In this document: positions 23,245 through 32,098 of the stretch, one piece after another | How positions within the stretch are numbered: the stretch's first letter is position 1 | How the letters are laid out: each line of letters opens with the position of its first letter | Source of the DNA: Anaerolineales bacterium UBA2395 | Lineage (GTDB): Bacteria; Chloroflexota; Anaerolineae; Anaerolineales; Villigracilaceae | DNA length: 64,000 nt | Assembly (NCBI GenBank): GCA_002343775.1 | Contig: DDSH01000009.1 | Coordinates: 1 to 64,000 of the forward strand | Reading direction: 5' to 3' | Program-made: the position numbers and the translations under genes | The notes under the pieces: model-generated | The model's database searches: none | What the model was told of the DNA's origin: nothing | What the model saw: the letters and a program-made list of their open reading frames with translations, nothing else

Positions 23245-23934
23245 TCAGGCGCCAGCCTTGGAGCCTAGGAAAGCTCGTGCCAGCGCCTCTTTGATCGCGT
23301 GTTCCACATTTTTGCGGCCGTCCTCAATGTTGAGTTGAAGTGCCTCACGCGCGCAGTCAATATTTTTTTCTTTAATGCAATCGAGGATTCGAAGATGCTG
23401 TTCGCAGGTCACGCGCAGCCGCTCGATGGAGGTAATATCCGTTACACGGATGAAGTGAAGTCTTTCATCTATGGAACGGATCTGCTGGAGCAGGGTCCGG
23501 TTGCCAGTCCAGCCTGCCAGCTGCTCATGGAATTCCTCATCCAATTGGGCGAAATCTGCCGTGTTGGCGGGGGTGGTTTTGCGCAGACTTTGCCAGGACC
23601 GGTAGAGTTCCCTCCATTCCTTCTCCGGGTAGCCGCGCCGGGCCAGATGTTCCACCACGAATATCTCAAGAGCCAACCTGACATCATACAGTTCGTGGAT
23701 CTCCTGCATATCCAATTGTTTGACACTGTACCCCTTGTGCGGGGCTTTTTCAACAAGCTGATTTTCGACCAGCATCCGCAGTGCTTCGCGCACCGGGCTG
23801 CGGCTGATCCCAAATTCCTCACACAACCCTTCCTCTGTAAAGCGATGCCCAGGAGCGTACTCCCATCGGATGATGCGTTCCTTTAGGACCGAAAAGACAT
23901 CTGTGCTCAAGTTGGGGGAATGTTGTTCCTTCAT
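23245..23934 (-). CDS. GntR-family (FadR/FCD type) regulator
   Basis: The 229-residue protein has an N-terminal winged helix (VFSVLKERIIRWEYAPGHRF, then EEFGISRSPVREALRMLVENQLVEKAPHKG) and a C-terminal all-helical FCD ligand domain (ELYDVRLALEIFVVEHLARRG, LDEEFHEQLAGWTGN, CEQHLRILDCIKEKN). The last contains the His/Asp residues that bind a metal and acid ligand in this subfamily. The start at 23934 follows GAGGT by 5 bases; the longer frame to 24057 crosses the operator. It leads the ureide operon and a palindromic operator covers its own promoter, so it is probably a substrate-released repressor of the whole cluster. Confidence 0.92.
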   Translation of the reverse strand: MKEQHSPNLSTDVFSVLKERIIRWEYAPGHRFTEEGLCEEFGISRSPVREALRMLVENQLVEKAPHKGYSVKQLDMQEIHELYDVRLALEIFVVEHLARRGYPEKEWRELYRSWQSLRKTTPANTADFAQLDEEFHEQLAGWTGNRTLLQQIRSIDERLHFIRVTDITSIERLRVTCEQHLRILDCIKEKNIDCAREALQLNIEDGRKNVEHAIKEALARAFLGSKAGA

Positions 23935-23964
23935 AGGAGACCTCGAGGTTGCTGAAATATGCAA

Positions 23965-23994
23965 ATATTGTATACAATATTGTATACTTGTCAA
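23965..23994 (-). promoter_or_regulatory. Promoter with overlapping GntR operators
   Basis: Minus strand -35 TTGACA (23989-23994), 16 bases, -10 TACAAT (23967-23972). The spacer is filled by overlapping perfect palindromes: ATATTGTATACAATAT (23965-23980) and GTATACAATATTGTATAC (23970-23987). TTGTATACAA is the form expected for FadR/FCD-type GntR operators. Binding would occlude the promoter. Confidence 0.82.
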
Positions 23995-24618
23995 GTAATT
24001 TTCCTCACGATCCGAAATTACGGCGGATCGAATCGATAGTGAAAAAAAACTGCGCATGTCAGGTTTGTTAGCAGCAAGGGATGGATTGGAAAAAGCGGAA
24101 AAGGTTGGTAAAAATGGAAATTCGGTGGGGCTGTCAAAGAAGGTATTCTACAGATAGTCATGAGGAGCATCTGCGAAGGATGTGAAAAAAGCCCACGTTT
24201 TCTACTGGTAACATGCCCCTGCCATGATGGCAGGTATGAGACGATCAGTTCCCACATATCCCCTCGAGCCTGTTATGCAATTTTAACAAACCCTTCATCT
24301 CTACCTATTGGAAAAGATATCCAAGCGCCCGAATGCAGTTCAGACTCGCGGCAGGTATTATTCACCTGACTTAGGAACCTGGGTGATGATCTGACCTTAT
24401 CCCAGACAGGTTTCTATGGAGAACCCCACCAGCTCCCATTGGATATTATGGGCGGGCAGTGGCGTGGGATTACAGAACCATCTGGAGTATGAGTTAAGAG
24501 AGTGAAGTTGGGCGGGTTTCAGAATGTTTATTTCATTACAGAGCCGGCAGGAAAGTAATATAGAATAGTATATTGAAATCCCAGCCCGGAGCCCTGCAAA
24601 AAGAAAATCCATCGAGTT
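23995..24618. other. Divergent intergenic region without a convincing gene
   Basis: It separates the leftward ureide operon from the rightward SARP gene. It holds a perfect small hairpin CCTGCCA-TGA-TGGCAGG near 24216-24232 and low-complexity A/T-rich sequence near the ends. Open frames on the minus strand (for example 24018-24257) lack a ribosome site and look like chance. No clear promoter for the SARP gene could be fixed. Confidence 0.4.
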
Positions 24619-27600
24619 ATGAGCGCAGCTTCCTTAATTCCGATCAGTGATATCAAGATCCGCATCCCCATCAGACGCCGTGAACTTGTCACCCGGTCGC
24701 GCCTGATCGACAAATTGTATGAACAGATCGACAAGCCGCTCCTTTTTGTGATCGCCCCAGCCGGATACGGAAAGACCTCGCTCCTGGTGGATCTTTCTGG
24801 GCAGATCGAGATTCCGTTCTGCTGGCTCTCGCTGGACGCCCTCGATCAGGAGCCGCAGCGTTTTCTAAATTATCTGATTGCCTCGATTTCGATGCGCTTC
24901 CCGGAATTTGGGCGGGATTCCCGCTCGGTTTTATCCGGCATGACCTCCCTTGCCTCGGACCTGGAACAGGTCCTTGTGACCATTACCAATGAGATCGGTA
25001 CCAGAATTCGGGATCACTTTGTCCTTGTTCTGGACGATTATCATTTTGTGGAGGGGTCTGCGGAGATTGGAGATTTGATCGGACGCTTTCTGCAGCTTGC
25101 CGGGGAAACAGTCCATCTGATCATCTCCTCGCGAAATCTGCCGGACCTGCCCTTTGCCCCATTGATGATGGCGCGCAACCTGCTGGGTGGGTTATCCTTC
25201 AAAGATCTGGCGTTTCATGTTGAGGAAATCCAACAATTATTCCATCAGAACCAGGGGGTGGAGATCAGCCAGCAGGATGCTGAATCGCTGCAACGGGAAA
25301 CCGAGGGCTGGATTGCGGCCATTCATCTCAGTCAGGGGGGATCGGCATCGTTGCCTCAATTCAACCCACTGGTATCCACCGCGGTTTTGTTCGATTTCTT
25401 TTCCAGGGAGGTCATGGATCGGCTGCCGGGTCCACTGCGCAGGTTTATGCTGTTGACCTCCTTGTTCGAAGCCTTCGATAAGGATTTGTGCAAAAAGGTT
25501 TTGGACCCACTCCTGGTGGAAGCAGATGGGGAGTTGGATTGGGCCGCCCTGTTCCGACAAGTGCAAGCAGGTAATCTTTTTTGCGAATCGTTGGACCATG
25601 AAGGCAGGCAGATCCGTTATCATCATCTTTTTCAGCACTATCTCCGGTCCCGGATCCAGTATGAGGAGCCAGCACTGGCGTGGGGGATCCAGCAGGGATT
25701 GGCACAGGTTTATGAAGAGCAACATAACTGGGAAGAGGCATTGCAGATCTATGATCGGTTGAGCGATTATAAGAACCAGATTCGCGTCCTTCGTATTGCC
25801 TGCAATCATTTTATAAGTGCCGGGCGGATTCTCACCCTCGACAACTGGTTGAAGAAGCTGCCGGTCGACCAGGTTTATGCCCATCCTGCAATGGTCTCGT
25901 TACAGGGGGTGGTGCTATCCACCCAGGGGGATCAACGCCAAGCATTAAGACTTCTGAACCAGGCAGAAGCCGGTTTACGTAATTCGGGGGAGTCAGTCGA
26001 ATGGATTATCGCACTCGTCCGTCGTGCTGAAGCCTATCGCCAATTGGGCCAATATGATGCTGCCTTGCGGGATGTCGATCAAATCCTGACAATCAAAGAT
26101 GGATCATCGGAACCTGATCGACAGGCTGTGTATGCCGAGGCTAAACGGATCAAAGGACTGGCATTGTTCGGGCAGGGTCTGGTGCGGGACTCCCTGCCTT
26201 GGCTGGAGAATTCCCTGCAGGACTACCAGGTGCTGGGCTTGCAAAATCAGATCCCCATCCTGGAGACCGAATTGGGGGTGGTGTATCGTCGCCTCGGGGA
26301 GCCGCAGGTCACTGCGCAATATTATGCCAGCGCGCTGGCAGCGTTGGAGCGTTCCGGCAATTCCGGCTGGAGGGCGCGTCTTCTGAACAATATGGGCATG
26401 TTGAAATATATGACCGGGGAACTGGAACAGGCTCACCACCTGTTAAAAGATGCGGTACAAACTGCCGGGCAGTGCGGATATAACCGCATTCAGACCAATG
26501 CCCTGATCAGTTTGGGGGATCTTTATGCAGAATTGCAAAGCCTGGATTCTGCCTATGCCTGTTACGACCAGGCCTTGACCCAGGCTACCCACCTGGGACA
26601 TTCCATGTACATTTTCTATGCTTCTCTGGGCGAGGCACGCCTGAAACGCCTGGGTGGGGATCCGGCACTGGCCATGCGCGAATTGAGACAGGTTAGATTA
26701 TCCCAGACCCACCTGGGGAGTTTTGAGAGGGCCTCTTTCAGCCTGGAGCAGGGCTTGTGCCTGCTGGAAAGTGGACGATTGGATGAAGCCCAAGTCTCCC
26801 TTTATGAAGCCCAGTCCCTGTATGGGGAGGGGGGCAACCAGGCCGAAAACCTCATCGCCCGAATGTGGCATGATACGGTTACGGCGATCCTGTCGGCAGG
26901 ACCCGTTGACCCGGCCTTGCTGGAAGCGCTGCCTGTCTATCGGGAATGGCGCAATCCGACCCCGATCATGCTCAATGCCGGAAGGATATTCCACTGGGTG
27001 AAGGCGAATGGTTACACTCGTCTGTTCCGTGCTTCGGGATTCTGGCTGTTCCTCGAACAAGGCCACCGGACCTTGGAGGGGGTGGGATCTGTGCGTGAAG
27101 TTATTTTGACGAGTTCGCAGGAGTCGGATCGCCTGCAGATGCCCCGCCTGGAGATCCGGACCCTGGGGGAGGTGCAAGTCCTATTGGATGGGCGTCTGGT
27201 CGGGTTGTCAGACTGGCAGACCCGCGAGGCACGGGATCTGTTCCTGTACATGTTGCAATCCCCGCCCCGCACGAAGGACCAGATCGCAATGGATTTCTGG
27301 CCGGATCTATCCCCCGCCCGCCTGAAGATGCGCTTCAAGATCAACATCTATCGCATCCGGCAGGCCCTGGGGCAGGATGTGATCCTTTTCAAGGATGATC
27401 AGTATAGCTTTAACCGCAGTCTCCATTATTCCTGGGATCGTGAGAAATTTGACGATATGATGTCAGCCTCGGCACGAAAGACAGCCCCCCGGGAACGCAT
27501 GGAAATCCTGGAGCAGGCTCGTACCCTGCTGAGAGGACAATATTTGGAGAATATTGAAGCATCCTGGGCGGAGGTTGAACGGCAACGCTATGAAGAACGG

Positions 27601-27870
27601 CGCAGGGATTCCATGTTGGCGCTGGCGCGACTATATTTCGAGTGGGGATCCACTCAGAAAAGCCTGGAACTGGCGCGCGAGCTGCTCTCTGTCGATCCGT
27701 TATTGGAACCCGCCCACCGTCTGATCCTGGAGGTCTGTGCTGTGCAGCATGATCCAGCCGGTTTGTCCCAACAATACCATTTGTACCGGCAACTGCTGAA
27801 AGAGGAGCTCGGCATGCTGCCCTCCCAGGAGATACGAAATCTGTACGAAAAACTATTGACCACAATTTGA
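24619..27870 (+). CDS. MalT-like STAND ATPase fused to SARP/BTAD activator domain
   Basis: This 1083-residue regulator starts with IPIRRRELVTRSRLIDKLYEQI, a Walker A APAGYGKTS (46-54) and a Walker B-like LVLDDYHF (about 137-144), as in MalT/LuxR-type STAND proteins. A long TPR-like helical repeat region follows (about 370-800). The C-terminal 240 residues are a SARP unit: winged-helix DNA-binding part (EIRTLGEVQVLLDG, then LKMRFKINIYRIRQALG) and a bacterial transcriptional-activation domain (EEELGMLPSQEIRNLYEKLL). It likely activates nearby genes upon a ligand signal. It is followed at 64 bases by a small peptide gene. No clear Shine-Dalgarno sequence was seen. Confidence 0.9.
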   Translation: MSAASLIPISDIKIRIPIRRRELVTRSRLIDKLYEQIDKPLLFVIAPAGYGKTSLLVDLSGQIEIPFCWLSLDALDQEPQRFLNYLIASISMRFPEFGRDSRSVLSGMTSLASDLEQVLVTITNEIGTRIRDHFVLVLDDYHFVEGSAEIGDLIGRFLQLAGETVHLIISSRNLPDLPFAPLMMARNLLGGLSFKDLAFHVEEIQQLFHQNQGVEISQQDAESLQRETEGWIAAIHLSQGGSASLPQFNPLVSTAVLFDFFSREVMDRLPGPLRRFMLLTSLFEAFDKDLCKKVLDPLLVEADGELDWAALFRQVQAGNLFCESLDHEGRQIRYHHLFQHYLRSRIQYEEPALAWGIQQGLAQVYEEQHNWEEALQIYDRLSDYKNQIRVLRIACNHFISAGRILTLDNWLKKLPVDQVYAHPAMVSLQGVVLSTQGDQRQALRLLNQAEAGLRNSGESVEWIIALVRRAEAYRQLGQYDAALRDVDQILTIKDGSSEPDRQAVYAEAKRIKGLALFGQGLVRDSLPWLENSLQDYQVLGLQNQIPILETELGVVYRRLGEPQVTAQYYASALAALERSGNSGWRARLLNNMGMLKYMTGELEQAHHLLKDAVQTAGQCGYNRIQTNALISLGDLYAELQSLDSAYACYDQALTQATHLGHSMYIFYASLGEARLKRLGGDPALAMRELRQVRLSQTHLGSFERASFSLEQGLCLLESGRLDEAQVSLYEAQSLYGEGGNQAENLIARMWHDTVTAILSAGPVDPALLEALPVYREWRNPTPIMLNAGRIFHWVKANGYTRLFRASGFWLFLEQGHRTLEGVGSVREVILTSSQESDRLQMPRLEIRTLGEVQVLLDGRLVGLSDWQTREARDLFLYMLQSPPRTKDQIAMDFWPDLSPARLKMRFKINIYRIRQALGQDVILFKDDQYSFNRSLHYSWDREKFDDMMSASARKTAPRERMEILEQARTLLRGQYLENIEASWAEVERQRYEERRRDSMLALARLYFEWGSTQKSLELARELLSVDPLLEPAHRLILEVCAVQHDPAGLSQQYHLYRQLLKEELGMLPSQEIRNLYEKLLTTI

Positions 27871-27934
27871 GGCCACCTTTGTAACCGGGGTACGTGTAAA
27901 GTGGGGGAAATCTTTCCAAACCAAAAGGTGCCCC

Positions 27935-28081
27935 ATGAAAAAAACAATTTCCAATATCCTTTTCAATGTAACAAAAATCAACAGAACCCATCTCCAGTTG
28001 CTGTGGGTTTTGCTGGCTCTGTCCATGATGGTCCTGGGAGCCGGTGCTCCTGAAGATGTTGGCGGAATTGGCATCCGTTAA
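27935..28081 (+). CDS. Small peptide with one hydrophobic segment, 48 aa
   Basis: A short frame too small for standard tracks: MKKTISNILFNVTKINRTH, a hydrophobic stretch (LQLLWVLLALSMMVLGAG) and a short Gly-rich end (APEDVGGIGIR). AAGGTG lies about 6 bases before the ATG. It could be exported or membrane-inserted, with an AGA signal-peptidase-like site. Its place right after a SARP regulator and before a leader-like protein and HD-GYP gene suggests a peptide signal or small membrane partner, which is only an inference. Confidence 0.55.
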   Translation: MKKTISNILFNVTKINRTHLQLLWVLLALSMMVLGAGAPEDVGGIGIR

Positions 28082-28264
28082 TCAAAGCAACTGATTGTTT
28101 GAGGCGGAACTTTCGGACGGGATAATGCCGGGTGGCATCGCTGCGCCTGGCATCTGTCCTTTGCTGCACTCTTCGAAGGAAAAGTCCCGCCCTCTAACGA
28201 TGCATTAAGAGGCCCGCGGAGGGATGGAGGCACAACAACCATTTTGAGATACAGGAGCCAGACC

Positions 28265-28534
28265 ATGATCACCAAAACAATTACGGGACGAACCATTACC
28301 ACGTTCCCGGTTGCGACGGACCTGAATTCCATCCGTCGCCTTCTAGTTGCAGCGGTCATCGACCCAGTCTTTTGTGCCTGCCTGCTTAAAACACCTGGGA
28401 AGGCAGTCCGGGAGGGTTTCGGTGGTGAAGACTTTCCGTTGACGGACAACGCATACGAAGTTATCGCTTCCATTCGGGCGGGGACCCTGACTGAATTCAT
28501 TTACCTGCTTGATGAACAGATCCCCATACTATAG
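28265..28534 (+). CDS. Nif11/NHLP-leader-like small protein, 89 aa
   Basis: The protein has the layout of RiPP-leader families (Nif11, Os1348/Franean1_4349 type): a helix with LRRLL-like residues (LNSIRRLLVAAVIDPVFCACLLKTPG, key DPVFCACLL), an FGGEDFPLT segment and the closing helix SIRAGTLTEFIYLL. There is no Cys/Ser-rich core peptide and no modification enzyme nearby, so it may be a stand-alone relative with another role. CAGGAG precedes the ATG by 9 bases. Its end overlaps the HD-GYP start by 23 bases, which implies coupled expression. Confidence 0.6.
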   Translation: MITKTITGRTITTFPVATDLNSIRRLLVAAVIDPVFCACLLKTPGKAVREGFGGEDFPLTDNAYEVIASIRAGTLTEFIYLLDEQIPIL

Positions 28535-30059
28535 GAGCCGATCCGATCCCCTGGATCCTGAGGTTGCAAATGGAGGGATTGGCTCCCTCCCGGACAGGGC
28601 GTTCAGTGATCCCTTCAAGGAATGCCTGGCATGGGGCAGCCGCTGGGTGCGATTTATTGCAGAACGCTTCCATATGCAGCGGGTTTGGCTGGCACAGGTG
28701 GATGAGGATGATTTGCCGGTCTGGGTCGCAAGTTACCCGGGTGAACTTCAATCTCCACCATCGATAATGCCGGGTTGGGAGATCAAGGATTTGTCAATCC
28801 AGGGCGCAGAGAAGGATGGCATATTCCTGTTGACCAAAGCCCGTACACCGATCGGCTGGCTGGCTGTGGAGGGGGACTCCCCGCAACCCATCCCGCAGGA
28901 GGTACGGGAGGGGATATCCGCACTGATACCGCTTATGAGCGGGGAATTCCTTCATGAACTGGAACGCAATCGTTTGTATCGGGCGGAAAACCGGATCACC
29001 CTGCTATTGCAATCCAGCCTGGAGATCCAAAGCGTTCTACCGCAAATCCTGGAGGCGATGGCAGAAGCCCTTGAAGCAGATGTCGCGCTTTCATTTTCCC
29101 ATTCCCAATCCGCCGGGAATCGCCCGCTGCTTGCCACCTACAGCAAAGAGGTCGAATTCCTGATGGAGGAATATGAGGCGCTGGATGCCGATCTGGGGGA
29201 GAATTCTTCATCAATGGATGGGCGTCCCGCCCTCCGTTACGATTTCTCCACCTGCCCGGCGCATATTCGCTTCATTCAGCGGAAAACGCAGGTGGATTTT
29301 GCGACCTATTGCATTTTGCCGCTGATCGGACGCAATGAACCCGCCGGGATCCTGGAGTTTCTTTGGAAAACCCAGGTTGTACTAACGACCCTGCAGGAGG
29401 AATTCCTTGAACGAATCGCCCGGCAGATTGCTCTGGCGGTGGAGCGCTCCACCGTGGTCCGGGACATGCGACACGCCAGTCAGGGTATGATGAACGGCTA
29501 TAATGCCATGTTTGAAGGGTTAACCCGTATTCTGGGGCTGCGCGATCATGAGACCGAAGAGCATACCCTGCGGGTTACCCGCCTGACCATGCGCCTGGTG
29601 GAGTCCCTGCGCATCCCTCCCGAACAATGGGGAGCAATCCGGCGGGGAGCCCTGCTTCACGATATTGGCAAATTGGGAGTGCCGGATGCGATTCTACTCA
29701 AACCGGGCAGTCTTTCGGAATCCGAAAGACGCATGATGCAATTGCACGTCATTTATGGATACAACATCCTGTCCCCGATCTCCAACGCGCCGCAAACCCT
29801 CGATATTGTGTTGTATCACCATGAAAAGTGGGATGGCAGCGGCTACCCTGGCAAACTACGGGCGGAACAGATTCCCCAGGTGGCGCGCCTGTTTGCCGTT
29901 GTGGATGTGTATGATGCCCTGACCACGGACCGGCCGTACCGTACTGCCTGGACACAGACCAAGGCGGTGGGGTACCTGAAAGAACAATCTGGCAAACATT
30001 TTGATCCCAAAATGGTGGCTGCCTTTCTGCAGGTGGTCGGTGATGACACCGATCTCTGA
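28512..30059 (+). CDS. GAF-HD-GYP protein, putative c-di-GMP phosphodiesterase
   Basis: The 515-residue protein has a GAF-like sensor region in its first half and a C-terminal HD-GYP domain: RGALLHDIGKLGVPDAIL (HD pair near 381), HHEKWDGSGYP (about 434-444) and VVDVYDALTTDRPYR. HD-GYP enzymes hydrolyse cyclic di-GMP (or related dinucleotides) with a two- or three-metal site; all core residues are visible. The start is inside the end of the leader-like gene, without its own clear ribosome site, so translation is probably coupled. No membrane segment, so the sensor is cytoplasmic. Confidence 0.9.
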   Translation: MNRSPYYRSRSDPLDPEVANGGIGSLPDRAFSDPFKECLAWGSRWVRFIAERFHMQRVWLAQVDEDDLPVWVASYPGELQSPPSIMPGWEIKDLSIQGAEKDGIFLLTKARTPIGWLAVEGDSPQPIPQEVREGISALIPLMSGEFLHELERNRLYRAENRITLLLQSSLEIQSVLPQILEAMAEALEADVALSFSHSQSAGNRPLLATYSKEVEFLMEEYEALDADLGENSSSMDGRPALRYDFSTCPAHIRFIQRKTQVDFATYCILPLIGRNEPAGILEFLWKTQVVLTTLQEEFLERIARQIALAVERSTVVRDMRHASQGMMNGYNAMFEGLTRILGLRDHETEEHTLRVTRLTMRLVESLRIPPEQWGAIRRGALLHDIGKLGVPDAILLKPGSLSESERRMMQLHVIYGYNILSPISNAPQTLDIVLYHHEKWDGSGYPGKLRAEQIPQVARLFAVVDVYDALTTDRPYRTAWTQTKAVGYLKEQSGKHFDPKMVAAFLQVVGDDTDL

Positions 30060-30262
30060 CCTGTGAATCCATTTTTCAACATGAAGTGGGGTTTTCCTTC
30101 GACCTGTTGTTATTCCCGATGAAAACGACACATCCACACTACCGCTTCCAGTTGTTCAAAGACGATGGATGTCAGTTCTCTGAACATCTTCGTATTCTGG
30201 CGCATGCTGGCTATCACGGATTGACGTGCCTTCACAAAAATAGCCAGACGCCCTGATACAAA

Positions 30263-30296
30263 ACCTGTAAAAACGCCCCCATTCCCTACAGGCGAA
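30263..30296 (+). repeat. 34-bp direct repeat, right copy
   Basis: Same orientation as 14256-14289, 32 of 34 bases identical. In this copy CCTGTA and TACAGG pair perfectly around 17 bases. It lies in the gap between the HD-GYP gene and the M23 peptidase gene, so the two copies bracket blocks 14.3-30.2 kb. Confidence 0.75.
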
Positions 30297-30393
30297 CTCG
30301 CCATGCAAAAGTTGCAATCGCCTGATATGGGTATAATTTTTCTACATGTTCCGGCTTCGATTCCATGCAGCCCGTGGTTTGGGATGGGAGAGT

Positions 30394-32070
30394 ATGAATA
30401 AAACAGTTTTCCTGATAATGGTCTTTGGCTTGATTTTGCGAGCCTGCTCAAACAGTGCTCCTGTTACCCCTGTGGTTGAATCAACCCCTGTCATTTTGGC
30501 TACAGACATTCCGGGCTACACGCCGGAAGCGGTCACTCCAATCATCACCCCGCAACTGGAGATCGGGGACCGCCCCATCTTTCTGATGTGGCCGCTGCCC
30601 GCCCATATCGGGCTGGCGCGCATCTCCCAATACCCGAACGATCCGTGGACCTGGAACTATCTGGGCTTGAACGAAGGACAGCAGTGCCCGCCGATGTTCG
30701 GATATCTGCTCAATGTCGATTCATGGGCATATTGGCGCGATCCCTCCATCCCGGAGGAACAGGACAAGGCGCAGGCGGACCCGCATAACTTCGAGATGGT
30801 GGCGTGTTATTCCACGGATGGGAATGTCGGCGCGAACGGGCATGAAGGCACGGACATCAAAGCCCCGCCCGGAACACCTGTCCATGCCGCCGCAGATGGC
30901 AGGGTCATGGAATGGCGACCGGAGGGGATGAACAGCATGATTGTCCTGAAACATTGTCTGGGGGGCGGCGGGTGGGACGAGGCGGATCGGTGTGTCGGCG
31001 GGCAGCCCTGGTACACCACCTATATGCACATCGTCACCAACAAGGAGTTGCTGGTGGAAAACCTGCCGGTTCCGGCAGGCACTCCGGTTGGCGTGATCTA
31101 CGACCAAAGCATCAACTCGCATTTGCATTTTGAGGTGGGTCGGGAAAAACGCGGATACACCAATTATGTAAATCCTTGGGGCAGGGATGAAGCGCCCTGG
31201 CTGGGATGTATGTGGATCGATCAAGCCCTGTGTGTCACTCCTGAGCCGGCGTATCAGCGCATGGCGGCGTTGTCGAATTCAGGGGACGTGCTCATCCAGC
31301 AGGGTGACTTAACCATCCTGGTTCGGGATGTACCTGAGATCAGGCAGATCCGTTTATGGGGGGAACGGATTATCATCCTGGATACACTGGGAAATCTGTT
31401 TGTCAGGGAGGGGCGCTTCACAGGCACGGAAGACTCTGTTCTGAACTGGAACATGATCGCCAGCGAAGTCCTGGAGGTGCAGGTCACAGACCGGCGCATT
31501 GGAATTCTCAAGTCCGATGGCGATCTATACGTGCTGGAGGGTGCTTTGGATGGGGAATGGAACCTTCAGGCGCAAAATGTGCGTGCCTTTTCCGTCACGG
31601 ATTCCCGCATCGGGTTTCTTGACAGCAATGGCGATCTTTTCGTCCAGCAAGTTGACTTAAATGCAGAATGGCAACGTCTTGCAAGCGGAGTGGCGGCTTT
31701 TCAGTTAAATGATAACCGTATCGCGATTGCCGACTCGCAGGGCAGTTTATTTGTGAATGAAGGTGATCTGAATGCGGAATGGCAGCCGATGGCGGAGGGT
31801 GTCAGAGCATTTCAACTGACGAACGTGCGGTTGGGGATCATTGACTCGCAGGGCAGGTTGCTGGTCAAGTCGGGGAATTTGCGGGCAGGCTGGATCGTGA
31901 TTGCAGCACAGGCAACTTCGTTCCAATTATCCAATTACCGTCTATTGGTGCTGCGCACGGATGGAAGTTTCAGTTATCAGGAGGGGAATTTATACCAGCC
32001 GTTGAAAGTATTAGGATGGGATGCCCAGACAGTTCTTATGAATGACAGTATCCCGATTTTTGTTCCTTGA
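30394..32070 (+). CDS. Secreted M23 (LytM-type) peptidase with C-terminal beta-propeller-like repeats
   Basis: The 558-residue protein begins with a lipoprotein-like signal (LIMVFGLILRAC). A Pro/Thr linker follows, then an M23 zinc peptidase fold with GHEGTDIKAPPGTPVHAAADG (His and Asp near 148-153) and the HLHFEVG motif near 242. The zinc ligands H...D...HxH are present, so it may cut cell-wall or surface peptides. The C-terminal third has about six repeats of roughly 40 residues of the form DSxGxLFVxEGDLNAEW.xxAxGVxAFQLxDxRIGI, resembling tectonin-like blades. Start 30394 follows GGGAG. It is not part of an obvious operon. Confidence 0.85.
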   Translation: MNKTVFLIMVFGLILRACSNSAPVTPVVESTPVILATDIPGYTPEAVTPIITPQLEIGDRPIFLMWPLPAHIGLARISQYPNDPWTWNYLGLNEGQQCPPMFGYLLNVDSWAYWRDPSIPEEQDKAQADPHNFEMVACYSTDGNVGANGHEGTDIKAPPGTPVHAAADGRVMEWRPEGMNSMIVLKHCLGGGGWDEADRCVGGQPWYTTYMHIVTNKELLVENLPVPAGTPVGVIYDQSINSHLHFEVGREKRGYTNYVNPWGRDEAPWLGCMWIDQALCVTPEPAYQRMAALSNSGDVLIQQGDLTILVRDVPEIRQIRLWGERIIILDTLGNLFVREGRFTGTEDSVLNWNMIASEVLEVQVTDRRIGILKSDGDLYVLEGALDGEWNLQAQNVRAFSVTDSRIGFLDSNGDLFVQQVDLNAEWQRLASGVAAFQLNDNRIAIADSQGSLFVNEGDLNAEWQPMAEGVRAFQLTNVRLGIIDSQGRLLVKSGNLRAGWIVIAAQATSFQLSNYRLLVLRTDGSFSYQEGNLYQPLKVLGWDAQTVLMNDSIPIFVP

Positions 32071-32098
32071 TGTCGGACTGCAGGATGGCTCAAGCAAT

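Noticed and set aside
24018..24257. Leftward 79-codon frame in the divergent gap
   Set aside because: No ribosome site, overlaps the region in front of the GntR operator, and has a chance-like composition.
28265..28534. True RiPP precursor
   Set aside because: No core region rich in Cys, Ser or Thr after the leader-like part and no modification enzyme in the window, so only a leader-like relationship is claimed.
30118..30303. Leftward frame of 61 codons over the right 34-bp repeat
   Set aside because: It reads MASSPVGNGG... to RFHRE and looks vaguely protein-like, but there is no ribosome site and the left repeat copy does not keep the frame.
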